DNA of 64,000 bases from Bacteroides mediterraneensis (GCF_016900355.1 NZ_JACJKA010000011.1:38058-102057); one strand, 5' to 3'. Shown: positions 8,063 to 15,960, counted from the first letter of the stretch. A program made the numbers and translations. The notes: generated by a model not told the origin, from the letters alone.

Positions 8063-9084
8063 CAATAAAGGAACAAGTCAAAGTCCTTTGGAAACAGTGT
8101 TTCCATGATTCGGACGAATTCATTGATTTTTATTTTCAAAGGCGGTATACCGATGACCTGAACAGTTATGCGGAAGCAGACGGTCGGGTCATTGCCGCTT
8201 TACAGCGTATCCCGTATTCCTTGACGTATGAAGGGATGGAGATTCCGGTAGCTTATATTTCTGGGGCTTGTACCGATCCGGCTTATCGGAATAAAGGCGT
8301 GATGCGTCAGCTATTGGCGAAAGCCCATCGTCGGATGTTTCGGGAAGGGGTAATGTTTTCCACTTTGATTCCGGCAGAGGAATGGTTAAAGGGGTATTAT
8401 GCCCGTTCCGGATATGCGAATTGCTTTTCACAGGGGAAAAAGTTATTAACAGACTCTTCTTTACCTGTTGATAACTTTTCAAAATTGTTGAGAATTGTTG
8501 AAATCGTCCCAGGAAGTACTCTGTGCAGTGATGCGTTCCTCTTTTTTAATCATTTTCAGTCTTCTCAGGAAGCCTATATACAGCATGACTGGGAGGATTT
8601 CCACATCATATTAACCGATTTGCGGTTGAGCGGCGGTTCGTTGTGGGGCGCCTTTCAGGGAGATATACTGAAAGGACTTTGTTTCTGTTTCCCGGATGGG
8701 GATACGTTGAAGGTTACCGAACTGATTAGTGCAGAGGAGCAAGTGGCATGGGCTTTGGTGAAGTTTCTGTTGTCACATTATCAGGTGGCTCAAGCTGAAT
8801 GCTTGGGACAGGAGGGAGAAATCTTCTATGAGTTGGGTATGGCACGGATTATCCATGTAGAAGCGATGCTGCGTTTATTGGCGGGAACCTATCGCGGGAA
8901 TCTTTATATAAAGGTAGAAGGAGATGAGGCTATTCCGGAGAATAACGGCTGGTACAATTTGGAAGGAGGACACTATTCCAGCGGAAAGCAGGAGGATAAA
9001 GCTTATCAAGTGGTTTCCATCGAGGAGCTGACCCGTCTGTTGTTTGAAGGGAAGTATCCCTATATGAACCTGATGTTGAATTAA
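8059..9084 (+). CDS. GNAT family N-acetyltransferase
   Basis: A 341-residue protein with an N-terminal GNAT domain. Its acetyl-CoA binding stretch is recognisable as ACTDPAYRNKGVMRQLL (about residues 72-88), followed by a helix and AEEWLKGYYARSGYA. The long C-terminal part is similar in size to Eis-type acetyltransferases, which have a second GNAT-like and a sterol-carrier-like domain, though I can only support the first domain. The substrate is unknown. It is translationally coupled to the DUF2156 gene and convergent with cdaA, with only 2 bp between the stops. Confidence 0.78.
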   Translation: MTIKEQVKVLWKQCFHDSDEFIDFYFQRRYTDDLNSYAEADGRVIAALQRIPYSLTYEGMEIPVAYISGACTDPAYRNKGVMRQLLAKAHRRMFREGVMFSTLIPAEEWLKGYYARSGYANCFSQGKKLLTDSSLPVDNFSKLLRIVEIVPGSTLCSDAFLFFNHFQSSQEAYIQHDWEDFHIILTDLRLSGGSLWGAFQGDILKGLCFCFPDGDTLKVTELISAEEQVAWALVKFLLSHYQVAQAECLGQEGEIFYELGMARIIHVEAMLRLLAGTYRGNLYIKVEGDEAIPENNGWYNLEGGHYSSGKQEDKAYQVVSIEELTRLLFEGKYPYMNLMLN

Positions 9085-9086
9085 AA

Positions 9087-9869
9087 TTATTGGTTACTAC
9101 TGTCGGAAGTCAGCATTCGTTCCAGTTCTTCGGCCGTCAGTTTCAGGTGGAATTGTCCGTGGTAGGCAATGGAGATGCCTCCGGTTTCTTCCGATACGAT
9201 GATGGCCATGGCATCCGTTTCCTGTGAGACCCCCAAGGCAGCCCGATGACGTAACCCTAGTTCTTTGGGAATCTCCAGGTTGTGTGAAACCGGAAGAATA
9301 CATCCGGCAGCTTTTATCCGTTTGTGGCTGATCACCATGGCTCCGTCGTGAAGCGGACTGTTCTTGAAGAAGATGTTTTCTATTAGCCGTTGGTTGATGT
9401 TCGCATCAATCACATCACCTGTACGTACGATATCGTCCAACGGAAAATCTTTCTCAATGACAATCAAGGCCCCTACTTTTCCTTTGCTCATGTTCAGGCA
9501 GGCCATGACGATGGGCATGATGTCTTCTCGGTCCGTTTCATTTTTCTTGTTGCCTTTCAAAAATCGGAACAGGCTGTTGCTGCGGTGTCTGGATCCGAGG
9601 CTGAGCAGGAAGTGACGTATCTCATCCTGAAACAGTACGATGAGGGCAATGACACCCACGCTGACCAGTTTGTCAAAGATGGAGCCTAATAATCGCATCT
9701 GGAGCACTTGTGACACAATTACCCAGATGATGATGAATACCAAAATGCCAATAAAGATATTGATAGACCCCGATGATTTCATCAGCTTGTAGGTCTTATA
9801 CAGCAGGAAAGCTACCAGCAGGATATCGAGAATATCTTTGAAACTAAGTATGTAGATATTGAAAGGCAT
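9087..9869 (-). CDS. cdaA: Diadenylate cyclase CdaA (c-di-AMP synthase)
   Basis: This enzyme condenses two ATP into the second messenger cyclic di-AMP. It has 260 residues: three N-terminal membrane helices (about 10-30, 35-55, 65-82) and a cytoplasmic DAC domain. The two catalytic motifs are present, DGA at 175-177 in SPLHDGAMV and RHR at 207-209 in GLRHRAALG, so the enzyme should be active. It lies 35 bp downstream of folP on the same strand; folP-cdaA adjacency is common in Bacteroidota. No CdaR regulator is adjacent, as in other Bacteroidota. Confidence 0.94.
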   Translation of the reverse strand: MPFNIYILSFKDILDILLVAFLLYKTYKLMKSSGSINIFIGILVFIIIWVIVSQVLQMRLLGSIFDKLVSVGVIALIVLFQDEIRHFLLSLGSRHRSNSLFRFLKGNKKNETDREDIMPIVMACLNMSKGKVGALIVIEKDFPLDDIVRTGDVIDANINQRLIENIFFKNSPLHDGAMVISHKRIKAAGCILPVSHNLEIPKELGLRHRAALGVSQETDAMAIIVSEETGGISIAYHGQFHLKLTAEELERMLTSDSSNQ

Positions 9870-9904
9870 AGTCGTAAAGTGTTTGGAATAAGTAGGTTTT
9901 GGCG

Positions 9905-10753
9905 TTATCGGTCTTTCAGGGCATTGAAAATGCGAACGGTTTCTACGGCCGCTTTTACATCGTGTACCCTGAGTATTTTGGCTCCTTTCATCAAGGCAAT
10001 GGCATGTACGGCTGTTGTACCGTTGAGTGCCTCTTCAGGAGTCTCATTCAATAGCTTGTAGATCATGGATTTTCGGGATACTCCTACTAAAACAGGCAGT
10101 TGGAAGAGCTGGAATTCTTCCAGTTTATCCAATATCTCGTAATTGTGTTTCAGGGTTTTCCCAAAGCCGAATCCCGGATCAAGTATCAGGTCTTTTACTC
10201 CTAATGTCCGAAGCTTTTCTATTTTCTCGGCAAAATAACGGATAACCTCTTTTACCGGATTGTCATAATGCGGATTGAGTTGCATGGTTTGCGGATTCCC
10301 CTGCATGTGCATCAGGATGTAAGGCACTTTCAGCTGGGCGATAGTGGGAAACATGTGGGCATCCAGGTCGCCTGCAGAAATGTCGTTGACCAGGGCAGCT
10401 CCATATTCTTCCACACACATCTTGGCTACATCCGCCCGAAAGGTATCAACGGAAACCAAAGCTTCGGGGCATTCCCGCTGTACAATTTCCAGTCCCTGCC
10501 GTAGCCGTCTCATCTCTTCTTCCGGTGATACGTCTTCCGCATCCGGTCGTGATGAGTAAGCTCCCATGTCGATGAAAGTTCCTCCTTCTTCCAGAATCTG
10601 GTGAACCCGGCAGATGATATCTTTTTCGGTTTGCTTGCGGCTGTCTACATAAAAAGAATCCGGAGTGAGATTGAGGATTCCCATCACCTTCGGTTGTGAT
10701 AAATCCAGCAGTTCTCCTTTTACATTGATGTATTTTGCGAATGTTTCTTCCAT
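9905..10753 (-). CDS. folP: Dihydropteroate synthase
   Basis: FolP joins p-aminobenzoate to hydroxymethyl-dihydropterin pyrophosphate in folate synthesis and is the sulfonamide target. The motifs are MGILNLTPDSF, DMGAYSSRPDA, DPGFGFGKT and GVSRKS. The open frame extends upstream to 10801, but I place the start at the ATG at 10753 (MEETFAKYINVKG, 282 residues). A TACCTTTG promoter element at 10786-10779 on the minus strand would start transcription downstream of the longer start. The gene precedes cdaA on the same transcript. Confidence 0.94.
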   Translation of the reverse strand: MEETFAKYINVKGELLDLSQPKVMGILNLTPDSFYVDSRKQTEKDIICRVHQILEEGGTFIDMGAYSSRPDAEDVSPEEEMRRLRQGLEIVQRECPEALVSVDTFRADVAKMCVEEYGAALVNDISAGDLDAHMFPTIAQLKVPYILMHMQGNPQTMQLNPHYDNPVKEVIRYFAEKIEKLRTLGVKDLILDPGFGFGKTLKHNYEILDKLEEFQLFQLPVLVGVSRKSMIYKLLNETPEEALNGTTAVHAIALMKGAKILRVHDVKAAVETVRIFNALKDR

Positions 10754-10778
10754 GAATTTTCTGTCCGTTTCTACCTCG

Positions 10779-10786
10779 CAAAGGTA
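10779..10786 (-). promoter_or_regulatory. -7 promoter element for folP-cdaA
   Basis: TACCTTTG on the minus strand, 25 bp before the folP ATG chosen here; it decides between two possible starts. Confidence 0.6.
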
Positions 10787-10901
10787 CGTACAATAATTCA
10801 ATTTGTTTCAGTTCTTTCTGGCGAATTTTCTTTTCAAGATGGATTTTTCGGCCTTTTTATCTCTTCTTTTTTCACTTTTGGGCAAAAAAATGAACCAAAA
10901 G

Positions 10902-10932
10902 TTTGCAGGTTACAAATTTAGTTGTACCTTTG
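10902..10932 (+). promoter_or_regulatory. Consensus promoter of the tRNA-Val cluster
   Basis: TTTG (10902-10905), a 19-bp spacer and TACCTTTG (10925-10932): an exact match to the Bacteroidota promoter. It lies 26 bp before the first tRNA. Confidence 0.85.
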
Positions 10933-10958
10933 CAACCGCAATTGAGAACGAGACTCTC

Positions 10959-11033
10959 GGGCGTTTAGCTCAGCTGGTTCAGAGCATCTGCCTTACAAGC
11001 AGAGGGTCGGCGGTTCGAATCCGTCAACGCCCA
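10959..11033 (+). tRNA. tRNA-Val(TAC), copy 1
   Basis: The cloverleaf folds with acceptor stem GGGCGTT/AACGCCC, D-arm GCTC/GAGC, anticodon stem TCTGC/GCAGA with loop CTTACAA (anticodon TAC at 10994-10996), and T-arm GGCGG/CCGTC around TTCGAAT. The discriminator is A. No CCA is encoded. It reads GTA and probably other valine codons. It is the first of four identical copies behind a consensus promoter. Confidence 0.97.
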
Positions 11034-11072
11034 CTCAACGAATTTCTCGTAAATCATTGCTTCTTCTTTTTG

Positions 11073-11147
11073 GGGCGTTTAGCTCAGCTGGTTCAGAGCA
11101 TCTGCCTTACAAGCAGAGGGTCGGCGGTTCGAATCCGTCAACGCCCA
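11073..11147 (+). tRNA. tRNA-Val(TAC), copy 2
   Basis: Identical in sequence to copy 1, separated from it by a 39-bp spacer unrelated to the other spacers. Confidence 0.97.
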
Positions 11148-11170
11148 CCTCCCAAAAAGAAAAATTAATC

Positions 11171-11245
11171 GGGCGTTTAGCTCAGCTGGTTCAGAGCATC
11201 TGCCTTACAAGCAGAGGGTCGGCGGTTCGAATCCGTCAACGCCCA
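11171..11245 (+). tRNA. tRNA-Val(TAC), copy 3
   Basis: Identical in sequence to copy 1, with a 23-bp spacer before it. Confidence 0.97.
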
Positions 11246-11276
11246 CACCGAATTAATTGTCAACTTTCCCTTTATT

Positions 11277-11351
11277 GGGCGTTTAGCTCAGCTGGTTCAG
11301 AGCATCTGCCTTACAAGCAGAGGGTCGGCGGTTCGAATCCGTCAACGCCCA
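11277..11351 (+). tRNA. tRNA-Val(TAC), copy 4
   Basis: Identical in sequence to copy 1, with a 31-bp spacer before it. A terminator hairpin starts 5 bp downstream, so the four tRNAs form one transcript. Confidence 0.97.
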
Positions 11352-11355
11352 CTTC

Positions 11356-11388
11356 AAGCTTCGCAGCACTGCGGAGCTTTCTTTTTTT
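11356..11388 (+). terminator. Intrinsic terminator of the tRNA-Val operon
   Basis: AAGCTTCGCA and TGCGGAGCTT pair (one G-T) around a 4-nt loop, followed by a T-rich run to 11388. The response regulator ATG is only 16 bp further on, so its transcription may depend on read-through. Confidence 0.85.
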
Positions 11389-11403
11389 AACTCCTCTTCC
11401 TAT

Positions 11404-12048
11404 ATGCAAACATTGATTTTAGCCGATAATCAGACTATCACCCGTTACGGTATGAAAGCTATTGCTTCTGAGTTGTTGCCGATATGTAAAAATGTGGAGG
11501 TGAGTGACTGGAGGCATTTGGCTGAAACACTGAAGGCGTTTCCGGAAGCTTGTGTGGTGTTGGATTATACGCTGTTTGATTGTACGGCAGAGCAACTGTT
11601 GGTGTTGCATGAGCGTTTTCCGAAAGCAAATTTTATTTTGTTCAGTGACCAGCTTGGGACAGCTTTTGTGCAGAGAATGTTGTGGGCTGGACCGATGTTT
11701 CATGTTTTGATGAAGGATGCGGCATGGGAAGAAATCAAGCAATGTTGGGAAAATGTGTGTAGTGGTCGTCAGTTCGTTTGTCGAAAAGCGTTGGATTTGT
11801 TGGATGGAGATGGGAAGAAAGAGGCGGATAGAATTCTTCCGCTGACGCAGACGGAAAAAGAGGTGCTGCGTGCCATGGCTTTGGGGAAGAGTACGAAGGA
11901 GATTGCCGCAGAGCGTTTTCTGAGTGCCTATACCGTGGCCACTCATCGGAAAAACATTTTTCGTAAGTTGCAGGTAAACAATGCGCACGAAGCGATTCGG
12001 TATGCGCTTCGTGCGGGCATTGTGAATCCAGTGGAATATTGTATCTGA
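11404..12048 (+). CDS. LuxR/NarL-type response regulator, orphan
   Basis: 214 residues: an N-terminal receiver-like domain (about 1-120) and a C-terminal LuxR-type helix-turn-helix (about 145-205, with LTQTEKEVLRAMALGKSTKEIA). In the receiver the acidic pocket is Asp8-Asn9 where two acids are usual. The likely phosphoacceptor is Asp54 (VVLDYTL), and Ser81 and Lys104 fill the conserved Thr/Ser and Lys positions. The Asn may weaken phosphorylation. No histidine kinase is adjacent and the target genes are unknown. It sits directly behind the tRNA-Val terminator without a clear promoter of its own. Confidence 0.82.
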   Translation: MQTLILADNQTITRYGMKAIASELLPICKNVEVSDWRHLAETLKAFPEACVVLDYTLFDCTAEQLLVLHERFPKANFILFSDQLGTAFVQRMLWAGPMFHVLMKDAAWEEIKQCWENVCSGRQFVCRKALDLLDGDGKKEADRILPLTQTEKEVLRAMALGKSTKEIAAERFLSAYTVATHRKNIFRKLQVNNAHEAIRYALRAGIVNPVEYCI

Positions 12049-12058
12049 TGTCTGCTTC

Positions 12059-13006
12059 TTAAAGAGGATATTCTTCAAAAGCATACAGGGCGGTGGATAG
12101 ATAGCGTTCGCCAGTATCCGGTAGCAATACCACGATATTTTTTCCGGCATATTCCGGTTGTGAGGCTACCTGTAGGGCTGCAAAGGTAGCTGCGCCTGCA
12201 GAAATTCCTGTCAGTAATCCTTCTTTTAGAGAAAGTTCACGGCCTGTGCGGATGGCGTCATCGTCAGCTACACGGATTACTCTGTCCACCACTTTTGGGT
12301 TATAGGTTTTGGGAATAAATCCGGCTCCGATACCTTGTATCTTGTGCATACCCGGTTTGTCGCCAGAGAGTACGGCCGACGAATCCGGTTCTACGGCGAT
12401 GATTTCAATGTGCGGATTATGTTGCTTCAAGCCTTCACCTACTCCGCTGACAGTCCCTCCTGTACCTACTCCTGCAATGAATACATCGACTTTTCCATCG
12501 GTATCTTCCCAAATTTCTTGGGCGGTAGTTGCTATATGGGTACGAGGATTTGCTGGGTTCTCAAATTGTTGGAGGATGACGGCTCCGGGCGTATTGTCAC
12601 GCAATTCATTGGCTTTCTCGATGGCTCCGCGCATGCCTTTGCTGCCTGGAGTCAGTACGAGTTTAGCTCCCATGGCCTTCAACAGGTTTTGCCGTTCCAC
12701 ACTCATGGTCTCGGGCATGGTCAGAATGGTTTTATAGCCTTTTACACCTGCTACCCAAGCCAGTCCGACGCCCGTGTTTCCGCTGGTCGGTTCAATGATG
12801 ACAGCCCCTGGTTTCAGGATGCCTCTTTCTTCGGCATCTTCAATCATGGCCAGTGCGATACGGTCTTTTACGCTGCCTCCCGGGTTGAAATATTCCAGTT
12901 TGGCAATGATGCGTGCTTGTGCCTGATGTGCCTTTCCTAAACGGGAAAGTTCCAGTAGGGGGGTATGCCCAATCAGTTCTGTAAGTTGTTTCTTGATTCG
13001 TTCCAT
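12059..13006 (-). CDS. cysK: Cysteine synthase A (O-acetylserine sulfhydrylase)
   Basis: This pyridoxal-phosphate enzyme makes cysteine from O-acetylserine and sulfide. The PLP lysine is in PGGSVKDR, the substrate loop is TSGNTG, and the phosphate-binding glycines are GTGGTVSG. From the chosen ATG (MERIKKQLTELIGHTPL) it has 315 residues, typical for CysK. The frame continues upstream to 13087, but a TATCTTTG promoter element at 13037-13030 lies inside that extension, so the longer start is rejected. It is convergent with the orphan response regulator, 10 bp apart. A dyad upstream of the promoter may be an operator. Confidence 0.95.
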   Translation of the reverse strand: MERIKKQLTELIGHTPLLELSRLGKAHQAQARIIAKLEYFNPGGSVKDRIALAMIEDAEERGILKPGAVIIEPTSGNTGVGLAWVAGVKGYKTILTMPETMSVERQNLLKAMGAKLVLTPGSKGMRGAIEKANELRDNTPGAVILQQFENPANPRTHIATTAQEIWEDTDGKVDVFIAGVGTGGTVSGVGEGLKQHNPHIEIIAVEPDSSAVLSGDKPGMHKIQGIGAGFIPKTYNPKVVDRVIRVADDDAIRTGRELSLKEGLLTGISAGAATFAALQVASQPEYAGKNIVVLLPDTGERYLSTALYAFEEYPL

Positions 13007-13029
13007 AGTTATTCTTTTTTTGTTTGGGG

Positions 13030-13037
13030 CAAAGATA
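13030..13037 (-). promoter_or_regulatory. -7 promoter element for cysK
   Basis: TATCTTTG on the minus strand, 23 bp before the cysK ATG. No TTTG is at the -33 position; a dyad occupies that area instead. Confidence 0.6.
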
Positions 13038-13059
13038 GGGGGAACTTTAGGAAGTGGAA

Positions 13060-13077
13060 ATACCCTTTTTAGGGTAT
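13060..13077. promoter_or_regulatory. Candidate operator dyad upstream of cysK
   Basis: ATACCCT and AGGGTAT form a perfect 7-bp inverted pair around TTTT. The dyad begins 22 bp upstream of the cysK -7 element, where the -33 half should be. It could bind a regulator or be a small hairpin at the end of the tRNA transcript. Confidence 0.45.
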
Positions 13078-13087
13078 ATTGAGGCAT

Positions 13088-13115
13088 AAAAAAGAGAAAC
13101 CTTTTGGGTTTCTCT
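13088..13115 (-). terminator. Intrinsic terminator after the tRNA-fMet pair
   Basis: On the minus strand AGAGAAACC pairs perfectly with GGTTTCTCT around a 5-nt loop and is followed by six T. It starts 5 bp after the last tRNA. Confidence 0.88.
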
Positions 13116-13120
13116 ATTGG

Positions 13121-13193
<73 letters not shown>

Positions 13194-13207
13194 ATATTCG
13201 CTTGTAG

Positions 13208-13280
<73 letters not shown>

Positions 13281-13302
13281 ATGTTATTTCTTAATTGCGG
13301 TG

Positions 13303-13334
13303 CAAAGGTACGGACTTGTTTTTAGAAAAGCAAA
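13303..13334 (-). promoter_or_regulatory. Consensus promoter of the tRNA-fMet pair
   Basis: On the minus strand: TTTG (13334-13331), a 20-bp spacer and TACCTTTG (13310-13303), 22 bp before the first tRNA. Confidence 0.85.
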
Positions 13335-13453
13335 TATTTATGAAAGAAATATGAGGATTTTATATTAATTTAAAATAATCCTTCAGTAGGGAAGGGTAAA
13401 TATGGGGAGAAATGGAGATAAGAAGGCTTTTCCAATGAATTTGAGACCTTATA

Positions 13454-13485
13454 TTTGTGTAGTATCAAGAAAAACAGTACTTTTG
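13454..13485 (+). promoter_or_regulatory. Promoter of the TetR-fabG unit
   Basis: TTTG (13454-13457), a 20-bp spacer and TACTTTTG (13478-13485), 33 bp before the TetR ATG. The TTTG is itself the end of another -7-like sequence, TATATTTG (13450-13457). The rest of 13311-13518 is AT-rich without other features. Confidence 0.75.
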
Positions 13486-13518
13486 CTCAGTTTTTTATGA
13501 GTTGTGCAATAACGAAAG

Positions 13519-14115
13519 ATGACAGTATTAAAGACGAGAGCTAAACTGGTAGATGTGGCCCGGCAGCTTTTTGCGAAGAAGGGAGTGGAAGATACGACAA
13601 TGAATGACATTGCCCAGGCTTCGAAAAAAGGACGGCGTACACTTTATACTTACTTTAAAAGTAAGGAACAAATCTACATGGCGGTAGTGGAGTCTGAACT
13701 GGAAATGCTTTCCGACCAGCTGGAAAAAGCGGCTGGAAAACCGGTGTCGCCGGATAAGAAGATCATGGAACTGATTATGACGCACTTGAATGCCATCAAG
13801 ATGGTGGTGTATCGTAACGGTACGTTGAGGGCTGATTTCTTCCGGGATATCTGGCGAGTGGAAGCGATGCGCAAGGAATTTGACCGGAAAGAAGTGACTT
13901 TGTTTCGCCGTATCCTGCAGGAAGGTAAGGAACAAGGACTATTCGACATCGACAATGTGGAGATTACGGCCGACATCTTGCATTATTGCATAAAAGGTAT
14001 TGAAGTGCCCTACATCCGCGGACAGATTGGTGAGGAACTGGATGATGAAACCGGATGGCGTTATGTGTCGAAAATTGTATTTGGCGCATTGGGGTGTAAA
14101 GAGAAAGAAAAATAA
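13519..14115 (+). CDS. TetR/AcrR family transcriptional regulator
   Basis: 198 residues with an N-terminal TetR helix-turn-helix (about 5-52; QLFAKKGVEDTTMNDIAQASKKGRRTLYTYF without interruption of the fold) and an all-helical ligand-binding C-terminal domain. It starts 33 bp after a good promoter and is followed by fabG after 29 bp, so both are probably one unit. In Bacteroidota a TetR gene before fabG is common. Regulation of fatty-acid synthesis is a reasonable guess but not shown. No clear TetR-type operator palindrome is visible at the promoter. Confidence 0.85.
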   Translation: MTVLKTRAKLVDVARQLFAKKGVEDTTMNDIAQASKKGRRTLYTYFKSKEQIYMAVVESELEMLSDQLEKAAGKPVSPDKKIMELIMTHLNAIKMVVYRNGTLRADFFRDIWRVEAMRKEFDRKEVTLFRRILQEGKEQGLFDIDNVEITADILHYCIKGIEVPYIRGQIGEELDDETGWRYVSKIVFGALGCKEKEK

Positions 14116-14144
14116 TCATATCGTTTAATTAAAAAATAAAGAAA

Positions 14145-14891
14145 ATGGGATTATTAACTGGAAAGACAGCCATTATTACTGGTGCTGCACGTGGTATCGG
14201 TAAAGCTATTGCATTGAAGTTTGCTGCGGAAGGAGCAAATATTGCGTTCACAGACTTGGTTATCGATGAAAACGGTCAGAATACAGAAAAAGAAATCGCT
14301 GCTTATGGCGTAAAAGTAAAAGGATATGCTTCTAATGCAGCCAGCTTTGAAGATACAGCAAAGGTTGTAGAACAGATTCACAATGATTTCGGTTCTATCG
14401 ATATCCTGGTAAACAATGCAGGTATCACAAAAGACGGTCTGATGATGCGTATGAGCGAATCACAGTGGGATGCCGTGTTGACTGTGAACTTGAAGTCTGC
14501 ATTCAACTTCATCCACGCTTGCACTCCGATCATGATGCGTCAGAAACACGGTAACATCATCAACATGGCTTCTGTAGTAGGTGTACACGGTAATGCTGGA
14601 CAGTGCAACTATTCTGCTTCCAAGGCAGGTCTGATTGGTCTGGCTAAATCTATCGCACAGGAATTGGGTTCACGCGGTATCCGTGCCAATGCCATCGCTC
14701 CGGGCTTCATCATCACTGACATGACTGCGAAACTGTCTGACGAAGTGAAGGCTGAATGGAACAAACGTATTCCTTTGCGTCGTGGCGGTACACCGGAAGA
14801 TGTAGCCAACATCGCCTTGTTCCTGGCTTCTGACATGTCTTCATACGTTTCAGGACAGGTTATCCAGGTTGACGGTGGTATGAACATGTAA
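14145..14891 (+). CDS. fabG: 3-oxoacyl-[ACP] reductase FabG
   Basis: A short-chain dehydrogenase of 248 residues, the usual FabG length. It has the NADPH-binding glycines TGAARGIGKA, the NNAG motif, the catalytic serine in NMASVVG and the YSASK catalytic Tyr-Lys pair, ending with the family tail VSGQVIQVDGGMNM. It reduces 3-oxoacyl-ACP in fatty-acid elongation in the cytoplasm. Codon use is visibly more optimised (many GGT, CGT, AAC) than in its neighbours, fitting high expression. A long hairpin terminator follows the stop. Confidence 0.94.
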   Translation: MGLLTGKTAIITGAARGIGKAIALKFAAEGANIAFTDLVIDENGQNTEKEIAAYGVKVKGYASNAASFEDTAKVVEQIHNDFGSIDILVNNAGITKDGLMMRMSESQWDAVLTVNLKSAFNFIHACTPIMMRQKHGNIINMASVVGVHGNAGQCNYSASKAGLIGLAKSIAQELGSRGIRANAIAPGFIITDMTAKLSDEVKAEWNKRIPLRRGGTPEDVANIALFLASDMSSYVSGQVIQVDGGMNM

Positions 14892-14917
14892 TACAAACCA
14901 TAATAATATTATAAGGT

Positions 14918-14973
14918 GAAGAATAGGGAATAGGAGAAAGAGGCTTTCTTTCATTTCCTGTTCTTCATTTTTT
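14918..14973 (+). terminator. Intrinsic terminator after fabG
   Basis: A long imperfect hairpin runs from GAAGAA (14918) to TTCTTC (14966), with inner pairs AGG/CCT, AAT/ATT and AGAAAG/CTTTCT, followed by ATTTTTTT. It ends just before the next start codon at 14978. Confidence 0.8.
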
Positions 14974-14977
14974 GTAT

Positions 14978-15649
14978 ATGACAGTAGTTTACGAAGATAA
15001 TCACATTATAGTAGTCAACAAGACTGCTTCTGAAATTGTACAGGGCGACAAGACGGGCGATGTGCCCTTGTCGGAAACTGTAAAGCAGTATTTGAAGGAG
15101 AAATACGCCAAGCCCGGCAATGTGTTTCTGGGGGTAACGCATCGTTTGGACCGGCCGGTCAGCGGACTGGTCGTATTTGCCAAGACGAGCAAGGCCTTGA
15201 GCCGTTTGAACGAGATGTTTCGCAATGGGGAGGTCAAGAAGACCTACTGGGCCATTGTAAAGCAGCCGCCTAAGGAAACCGAAGGAGAACTGGTGCACTA
15301 TCTGGTCAGAAACGAGAAGCAGAACAAGTCGTATGCCTACGATAAGGAAGTCAAGAACTCCAAGAAAGCAGTACTTCATTATCGTCTGATAGGCCGTTCA
15401 GACAATTATTATCTGCTGGAAGTTGATTTGAAGACCGGACGTCATCATCAGATACGTTGCCAGCTGGCCAAGATGGGGTGCCCTATCAAAGGAGATTTGA
15501 AGTATGGTTTTCCGCGCTCCAATCCGGATGGCAGCATCTGTCTGCATTCCCGCAGGGTACGTTTTATCCATCCCGTATCCAAGGAACCCATTGATTTGAT
15601 TGCTCCTCTTCCTGAAGGAAATTTGTGGAAAGGATTTGGCATGTTGTAA
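14978..15649 (+). CDS. RluA-family pseudouridine synthase
   Basis: 223 residues from the ATG at 14978; the TTG two codons upstream lies in the terminator T-run and is rejected. The catalytic motif is THRLDRPVSGLVVFAK, where Asp is the nucleophile of the family. DLKTGRHHQIRCQLA and GDLKYGF are the other conserved blocks. There is no N-terminal S4 domain, so it is of the short RluA/TruC type. It isomerises uridine to pseudouridine in rRNA or tRNA, but the target position cannot be told from sequence alone. Confidence 0.88.
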   Translation: MTVVYEDNHIIVVNKTASEIVQGDKTGDVPLSETVKQYLKEKYAKPGNVFLGVTHRLDRPVSGLVVFAKTSKALSRLNEMFRNGEVKKTYWAIVKQPPKETEGELVHYLVRNEKQNKSYAYDKEVKNSKKAVLHYRLIGRSDNYYLLEVDLKTGRHHQIRCQLAKMGCPIKGDLKYGFPRSNPDGSICLHSRRVRFIHPVSKEPIDLIAPLPEGNLWKGFGML

Positions 15650-15662
15650 ATTATAAAAAGAT

Positions 15663-15694
15663 AAGAAGGAGACGCTTCACAGCGTCTCCTTCTT
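15663..15694. terminator. Perfect hairpin after the pseudouridine synthase
   Basis: AAGAAGGAGACGCT and AGCGTCTCCTTCTT pair perfectly (14 bp) around TCAC. The downstream T content is low, so termination may be moderate. Confidence 0.75.
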
Positions 15695-15960
15695 GTTAAC
15701 ACATAGGCATCTTCATTTTATCATGAGATTGTAAAATAATTGAGAATTCAATTAAATTGAGGTAAACAATCTCAGAACTTTATTCTATGGGGTTGGGTTT
15801 AGCCTAGTTTGTTTGGGTTGTTCATTGTTTTGTTTATCTATAATTTATAGGACAAAACTCGTGCCAAACGTTCAGAAGCCTTCTGGAGGGGGTCTGTGAG
15901 TGAAACGCTGTGGAATAAGTGTGGAACGTGTGGAAAAATTCCACACGTTTATTGTGGAAT
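15695..15960. other. Intergenic region with nested inverted repeats, no gene seen
   Basis: This gap between convergent genes, extending slightly into the regulator 3' end, has no credible reading frame. It holds two structures. One is TGAGATTGT (15724-15732) with ACAATCTCA (15766-15774), enclosing AATTGA/TCAATT (15738-15743, 15748-15753). The other is AACGTGTGGAA (15925-15935) with TTCCACACGTT (15939-15949), touching the regulator stop codon, with further GTGGAA copies at 15910, 15921 and 15954. The second may end the long minus-strand transcript, although no T tract follows. Nothing else is recognisable. Confidence 0.5.

Noticed and set aside
10803..11416. Two overlapping plus-strand frames of about 120 residues across the tRNA-Val cluster
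   Set aside because: They are translations of the four tRNA genes; the repeated peptide reflects the identical tRNA copies.
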